A stretch of 64,000 bases of DNA from VRUE01 sp963732225 (GTDB lineage: Bacteria; Actinomycetota; Thermoleophilia; Solirubrobacterales; 70-9). The stretch covers positions 868,001 to 932,000 of the forward strand of contig CAVSYR010000005.1 of assembly GCA_963732225.1 (NCBI GenBank). Reading direction: 5' to 3'. This document shows, piece after piece, positions 61,061 to 64,000 of this stretch; within the stretch, counting starts at the first letter, position 1; the number at the start of each line of letters is the position of its first letter. The translations under genes and the position numbers were made by a program. The notes under the pieces were generated by a model, which was not told where the DNA came from, searched no databases, and saw only the letters and a list, made by a program, of their open reading frames with translations.

Positions 61061-62149
61061 TCAAGCGGCGAGGCGGGCGGGAAGCGAGCGCAGGAAGGTG
61101 TCGAGGGTCTGCCGGTAGGTGTGCAGCGAGGAGACCGAGACCCACTCCCCCGGTCCGTGGTGCCCTTCCCCGGCCGGGCCGAACTCGACCGCCGGCACGC
61201 CGACGCGCAGGAAGGAGACCGCATCGGAGGCCCCGTCGCGGCCGACGCTCATCGGCTCGCCGTCGTGGTGCGCGGTCGCCGCCTCGCGCAGGGCGAGCAC
61301 GTAGGGCAGCTCGCGATCGACAACTGCCGGCGGCCGGGTGAAGAGCTGCTCGACTTTGGCCGCGTGTATCCCCTCCACCTGCTCCAGCAGAGCGGCGGGA
61401 TCCTGATCGGGCAGGTAGCGGATGTCGACGTCGATGGCGCATCGGTCGGGCACCTTGTTGAGCGCGTCGCCGCCCAGGATCCGACCGAGGTTGATCGAGG
61501 GGCGATCGAAGAGCTCCGAGGAGTGCCGTGCGAACGGTAGCGACTCGATACTGCGGAAAACGTCAATCGCCCTCAAAACCGCGTTTTCGCCCAGCCAAGG
61601 CGTCGCTCCATGGGCGGCCGTCCCCTCAACCGTCACCCGCAGCGCCAGCACCCCCTTGGCCTCGACCCCGATGTGCAGATCAGTCGGCTCCCCCGTAATC
61701 GCGAAGTCCCCAAGGAAGCCGCTGTCGACCAGATGATCGGAGCCCCGTTCGACTTCCTCCTCCGACTCCTCATCGCCGACGATCCCCAGCCGCACCCGCA
61801 CCCCGTCCTGATCCCGCATCGCCGCCGTGACCAGAAGCATTGCCGCCAGCCCGCCCTTCATGTCATAGGCCCCCCGCCCGTAGAGCCGATCCCCCTCCAC
61901 CCGCGGCTCGAACTGCCCAGCCTGGGCGGGGACGACATCGATATGCCCGTGCAGCACCACGGTCGGCGCGTCCTCAGGCCCGACTTCCGCCTTCAGAACC
62001 GGCAGGCCCCGCACCTCATCGCTCTCGACCTGGATCCCGCGCGAGTCCAACCACCCTTCGATGAACCCCGCTGCTTCCAGCACCCCATCAGGCTCGGCAC
62101 TGTCGTAGCTGACCAGCCGCGAGACGAGCGCAACGAGCTCATCGCTCAT
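61061..62149 (-). CDS. M20-family metallopeptidase (ArgE/DapE type)
   Basis: 362 residues. Zinc motifs: VVLHGHIDVVPAQAGQFEP (His, Asp), YGRGAYDMKGGLAAMLLV (Asp), LGIVGDEESEEEVERG (catalytic Glu-Glu) and SSLHTYRQTL (His near the end); a dimerisation domain sits between (about 175-285). Likely an acetylornithine/succinyl-DAP-type deacylase or dipeptidase. ATG at 62149 follows AGGAGGAG. The LCP gene starts 6 nt after its stop, so it leads the envelope operon. Confidence 0.9.
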   Translation of the reverse strand: MSDELVALVSRLVSYDSAEPDGVLEAAGFIEGWLDSRGIQVESDEVRGLPVLKAEVGPEDAPTVVLHGHIDVVPAQAGQFEPRVEGDRLYGRGAYDMKGGLAAMLLVTAAMRDQDGVRVRLGIVGDEESEEEVERGSDHLVDSGFLGDFAITGEPTDLHIGVEAKGVLALRVTVEGTAAHGATPWLGENAVLRAIDVFRSIESLPFARHSSELFDRPSINLGRILGGDALNKVPDRCAIDVDIRYLPDQDPAALLEQVEGIHAAKVEQLFTRPPAVVDRELPYVLALREAATAHHDGEPMSVGRDGASDAVSFLRVGVPAVEFGPAGEGHHGPGEWVSVSSLHTYRQTLDTFLRSLPARLAA

Positions 62150-62259
62150 CCGAGACTCCTCCTGCAAGGGATCCGCGTCGCCTGCCACTGACTCGAACGT
62201 CCATGTCCGGACGGTATTTGAACCGCGAAATCGCCGCCTACAGCAGCGTAGCCCGCTTG

Positions 62260-63732
62260 CTAAGCGGTCCCATGCGCCATCTCCGCGATCTCCGTCCCGG
62301 CCTCGGGCTTCCGCCACCACTGAAGCCGTTCCAGGGTCAAAATGGCAATCGGCTCCTGCGCCTTCTCGTCTTCGTCAAAGCGACTGAAGAGCAAGATCGC
62401 GTGGTGGAGCGAGTCGAGCGCGCCTTTCTCGAGCTTCGCTCTATGGTCCTTGTCCAGCCCTATCTCCTCGGCCAGCTCAGCAACCGCCTTCGCGCAGGCC
62501 CCCGGCAGAGCAGCATTGAACCCATCGGGTGGAAGTGGATCCAGGTTCTCCTCGACCCAGGCGCGAATTCGCGGATCGCCGGGCTTCTGATGGGCCGCTC
62601 TCAGCATCAGCAGCGCCTCGTAGAAGCGATCTCGCAGGAGCTTTGCGAACAGTGCTTTCTCCTCATCCCCGGTCTCCACTGCGACAGTCCCCTCATCGAA
62701 CGCCCCGAGGACGGAGACCGCGAAGTAATTGGCGATGAACCCGACCTTGGCGTCCTCATCGTCTTCCTCCATCGCCTGCGTGTAGGTATCGAGGAACATC
62801 TTCACCCGGACGGTGTCGGTTATGTCGATGGGATCCGCGTCAGCGAAGTCCTCGTGGGCTTTGTCGAAAGCCCCAACCGGACCCGCGGCGAAGAGCACGT
62901 CCTCGCCCTCGACTCGGAAGGCAAGCTGCGGGATGTCTCCAGGAGGCGTGTCCCGGATATAAAAAACCGCCTCCCCGCTCTTGACCTGTTCGGCAACGTG
63001 CAAGAGCGCCGAGCCCGCAAGCAGAAAGATCCTTGAGTCCTCCTCCTCATTGCCATCCTCAGTCGACGCGCCTTCTCGGTAGAGCTGGACCTCATCGGTG
63101 TAATCCTCGATGGCGGATGCTCGCTCGAAGGTGGAGAACCCGGCCGAAAAACCATCGAAATCAGCGTGCGCAAAGAAGACCAAATCTTCTTCGGACTTGA
63201 AAGCTAGAGAGACCTCGCCGGTCTCCCCCCGGATAAAGAAAGCCAGTTCAGGAGCAGCAAGCAACTCCGCGGTCATCAGCGCGAATACCCCCAGGCCCTC
63301 GACCAGATCATCGATGCCTCCATCGACCTCCTGTGCCTGCTCGAGAAGGAGTTCCTCCGCCTCCTTCTTGACCTTTGCCCAGAATGAATCTGGCAGGCTT
63401 GCTCGCCACTCCAACGTTTCGTCGACCCACTCCTCATGCTTGCGCTTGATCTCACGCAGTGCCTCGATCGTGTACTCATGTGGCTGGTCGTCAACCTCCT
63501 TGTGATGGGTTGGGCAAAGGAGGATCAGGTTCCGGTAGGCGTCGATCTCACGAGAAGAGATGTTGCCGCTCCGCGGGCCTCCCGGCCGCCGCGCGACGAT
63601 GTGACACTCCATTCCGAGAATCGCCTCTCCATCCCGGAAGTGGTTTGGGTCCTTGGTCAGCCTGCACCGGCAGATCGCACAGCGATTAGCCGCCCTGGTC
63701 CAAAGGGTCTTTCTCGTCCGCTGGGCAATCAT
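62260..63732 (-). CDS. HNH endonuclease with a large unknown C-terminal domain
   Basis: 490 residues. N-terminal HNH nuclease: Cys18-x2-Cys21 (NRCAICRCRL), His44 in MECHIVARRPGG, Asn68 in YRNLILLCPTHHKEVDDQP with Cys73 and His76. Residues ~110-490 are acidic, with beta-rich regions of repeated Phe/Gly/Glu strands (SLAFKSEEDLVFFAHADFDG, FYIRDTPPGDIPQLAFRVEG) then a helical part. No family recognised for this section. Composition is lower in G+C than neighbours and it stands alone, as accessory or defence genes often do. A DNA-damage or phage-sensing nuclease is a fair guess only. Confidence 0.75.
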   Translation of the reverse strand: MIAQRTRKTLWTRAANRCAICRCRLTKDPNHFRDGEAILGMECHIVARRPGGPRSGNISSREIDAYRNLILLCPTHHKEVDDQPHEYTIEALREIKRKHEEWVDETLEWRASLPDSFWAKVKKEAEELLLEQAQEVDGGIDDLVEGLGVFALMTAELLAAPELAFFIRGETGEVSLAFKSEEDLVFFAHADFDGFSAGFSTFERASAIEDYTDEVQLYREGASTEDGNEEEDSRIFLLAGSALLHVAEQVKSGEAVFYIRDTPPGDIPQLAFRVEGEDVLFAAGPVGAFDKAHEDFADADPIDITDTVRVKMFLDTYTQAMEEDDEDAKVGFIANYFAVSVLGAFDEGTVAVETGDEEKALFAKLLRDRFYEALLMLRAAHQKPGDPRIRAWVEENLDPLPPDGFNAALPGACAKAVAELAEEIGLDKDHRAKLEKGALDSLHHAILLFSRFDEDEKAQEPIAILTLERLQWWRKPEAGTEIAEMAHGTA

Positions 63733-63825
63733 CGTCGAACAATGCCTGCCTGGAACGAGTCACCGGGTGTTTTGATCCCGATCCTCCCTGCCACGAGGCC
63801 ATAATAGGCACAGCGTTTTAGCGTG

Positions 63826-63846
63826 GGCCAGGATCGGATCCTGGCC
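63826..63846. terminator. Hairpin between the edge gene and the HNH gene
   Basis: A perfect inverted repeat GGCCAGGATC / GGATCCTGGCC, nine bases beyond the stop of the partial gene. No T-run follows, so its role as a terminator is by position. Confidence 0.45.
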
Positions 63847-63854
63847 AAATCCTC

Positions 63855-64000
63855 TTAAGCCTGGGCGATCGCCAGAAACGCCTCAGCCCGATCGCGGTCC
63901 TTCTCCGCCCGGGCATACGCACCGCTGCCGTCCTCGGACTCTTTGAGCCGCTGCTCGGCATCCGCCAGCTGCTCTTTGAGCGTGCCGGCATCGAGTTCGT
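63855..64000 (-). CDS. C-terminal end of a helical protein (cut by window edge)
   Basis: The visible 48 residues (…LDAGTLKEQLADAEQRLKES… ending AEKDRDRAEAFLAIAQA) are helical, charged and coiled-coil-like. Too little for a family call. Stop TAA at 63855-63857. Confidence 0.6.
   Translation of the reverse strand, partial: ELDAGTLKEQLADAEQRLKESEDGSGAYARAEKDRDRAEAFLAIAQA

Noticed and set aside
62205..62290. tRNA-like sequence (CGCGGTTCAAATACCG and a CCGCTTAGCAAGCGG hairpin)
   Set aside because: The TTCAAAT piece lacks a 5-bp T-stem, the anticodon arm would read AGC or GCT without a D-arm or variable arm, and the hairpin is part of the HNH gene's last codons. No complete cloverleaf can be drawn on either strand.

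Overview
The window is about two thirds G+C and almost fully coding. Gene order and content point to an actinomycete: ftsE-ftsX near smpB, an RpfB-type lytic domain, an SEC-C-tailed SecA, ECF sigma factors, and many GTG/TTG starts and 1-4 nt gene overlaps. The long secreted Cys-module and NHL proteins, and the PHP-glycosyltransferase fusion, suggest Thermoleophilia (Solirubrobacterales-like). That placement is an inference, not a measurement. Most genes lie on the minus strand; long open frames on the opposite strand are composition artefacts and are left out.

Region 1 (1-11.4 kb) is a phosphate/polyphosphate island: ppk1 (cut by the window edge), a PHP-GT4 fusion, a CHAD protein split over two overlapping genes, ppx/gppA, phoU, pstB-pstA-pstC-pstS, a receiverless winged-helix protein and a full OmpR-type response regulator. 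Three 11-bp-spaced TTCACA-type direct repeats, matching the form of a PhoP/Pho box, lie before pstS, before the winged-helix gene and before the response regulator.

Region 2 (11.4-26.2 kb) is mixed: uppP, an HD-domain protein, an Rpf-like lytic protein, a small A+T-richer islet, purU, a cytochrome P450, an ABC-F ATPase, OsmC, an MBL-fold hydrolase, two tiny membrane proteins, DUF1697, and an oxidative operon (animal-type haem peroxidase, GMC oxidoreductase, lactone-oxidase-like flavoprotein).

Region 3 (26.2-35 kb) groups the ribosome-rescue set: tmRNA (tag read as ADHEFALAA), smpB and a short RNase R, with an S41 protease, ftsX and ftsE. It also holds a long Pro-rich coiled-coil membrane protein ending in a helix-hairpin-helix. 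Region 4 (35-40 kb) is a three-gene secreted-protein operon whose two long products share a previously unnamed cysteine module. Region 5 (40-50.7 kb): transketolase, nadA, a Fpg/Nei glycosylase, nadC bracketed by two inverted copies of a ~105-bp palindrome, an ECF sigma-ogt pair, hydrolases, and prfB with its programmed +1 frameshift. Region 6 (50.7-62.2 kb): secA, two giant palindromes, hpf, comF, and an operon for activated sugars and cell-wall glycopolymer attachment (two nucleotidyltransferases, a SIS sugar isomerase, ugd, LCP ligase, M20 peptidase). The right edge has an HNH nuclease fused to a large unknown domain and the tail of a coiled-coil gene.

The most interesting unexplained signals are: (i) a 56-nt stem-loop present twice, with compensatory stem changes, each just before a GTG start (7681-7736, 13395-13450); (ii) a set of long compound palindromes (4943-5018, 43976-44080, 44964-45065, 53630-53780, 53894-54045), two of which are inverted copies flanking nadC; (iii) the shared cysteine module of the 35-40 kb secreted proteins; (iv) the HNH-fusion gene; (v) the receiverless regulator under a near-perfect Pho box. 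No CRISPR array, transposase or prophage was seen.
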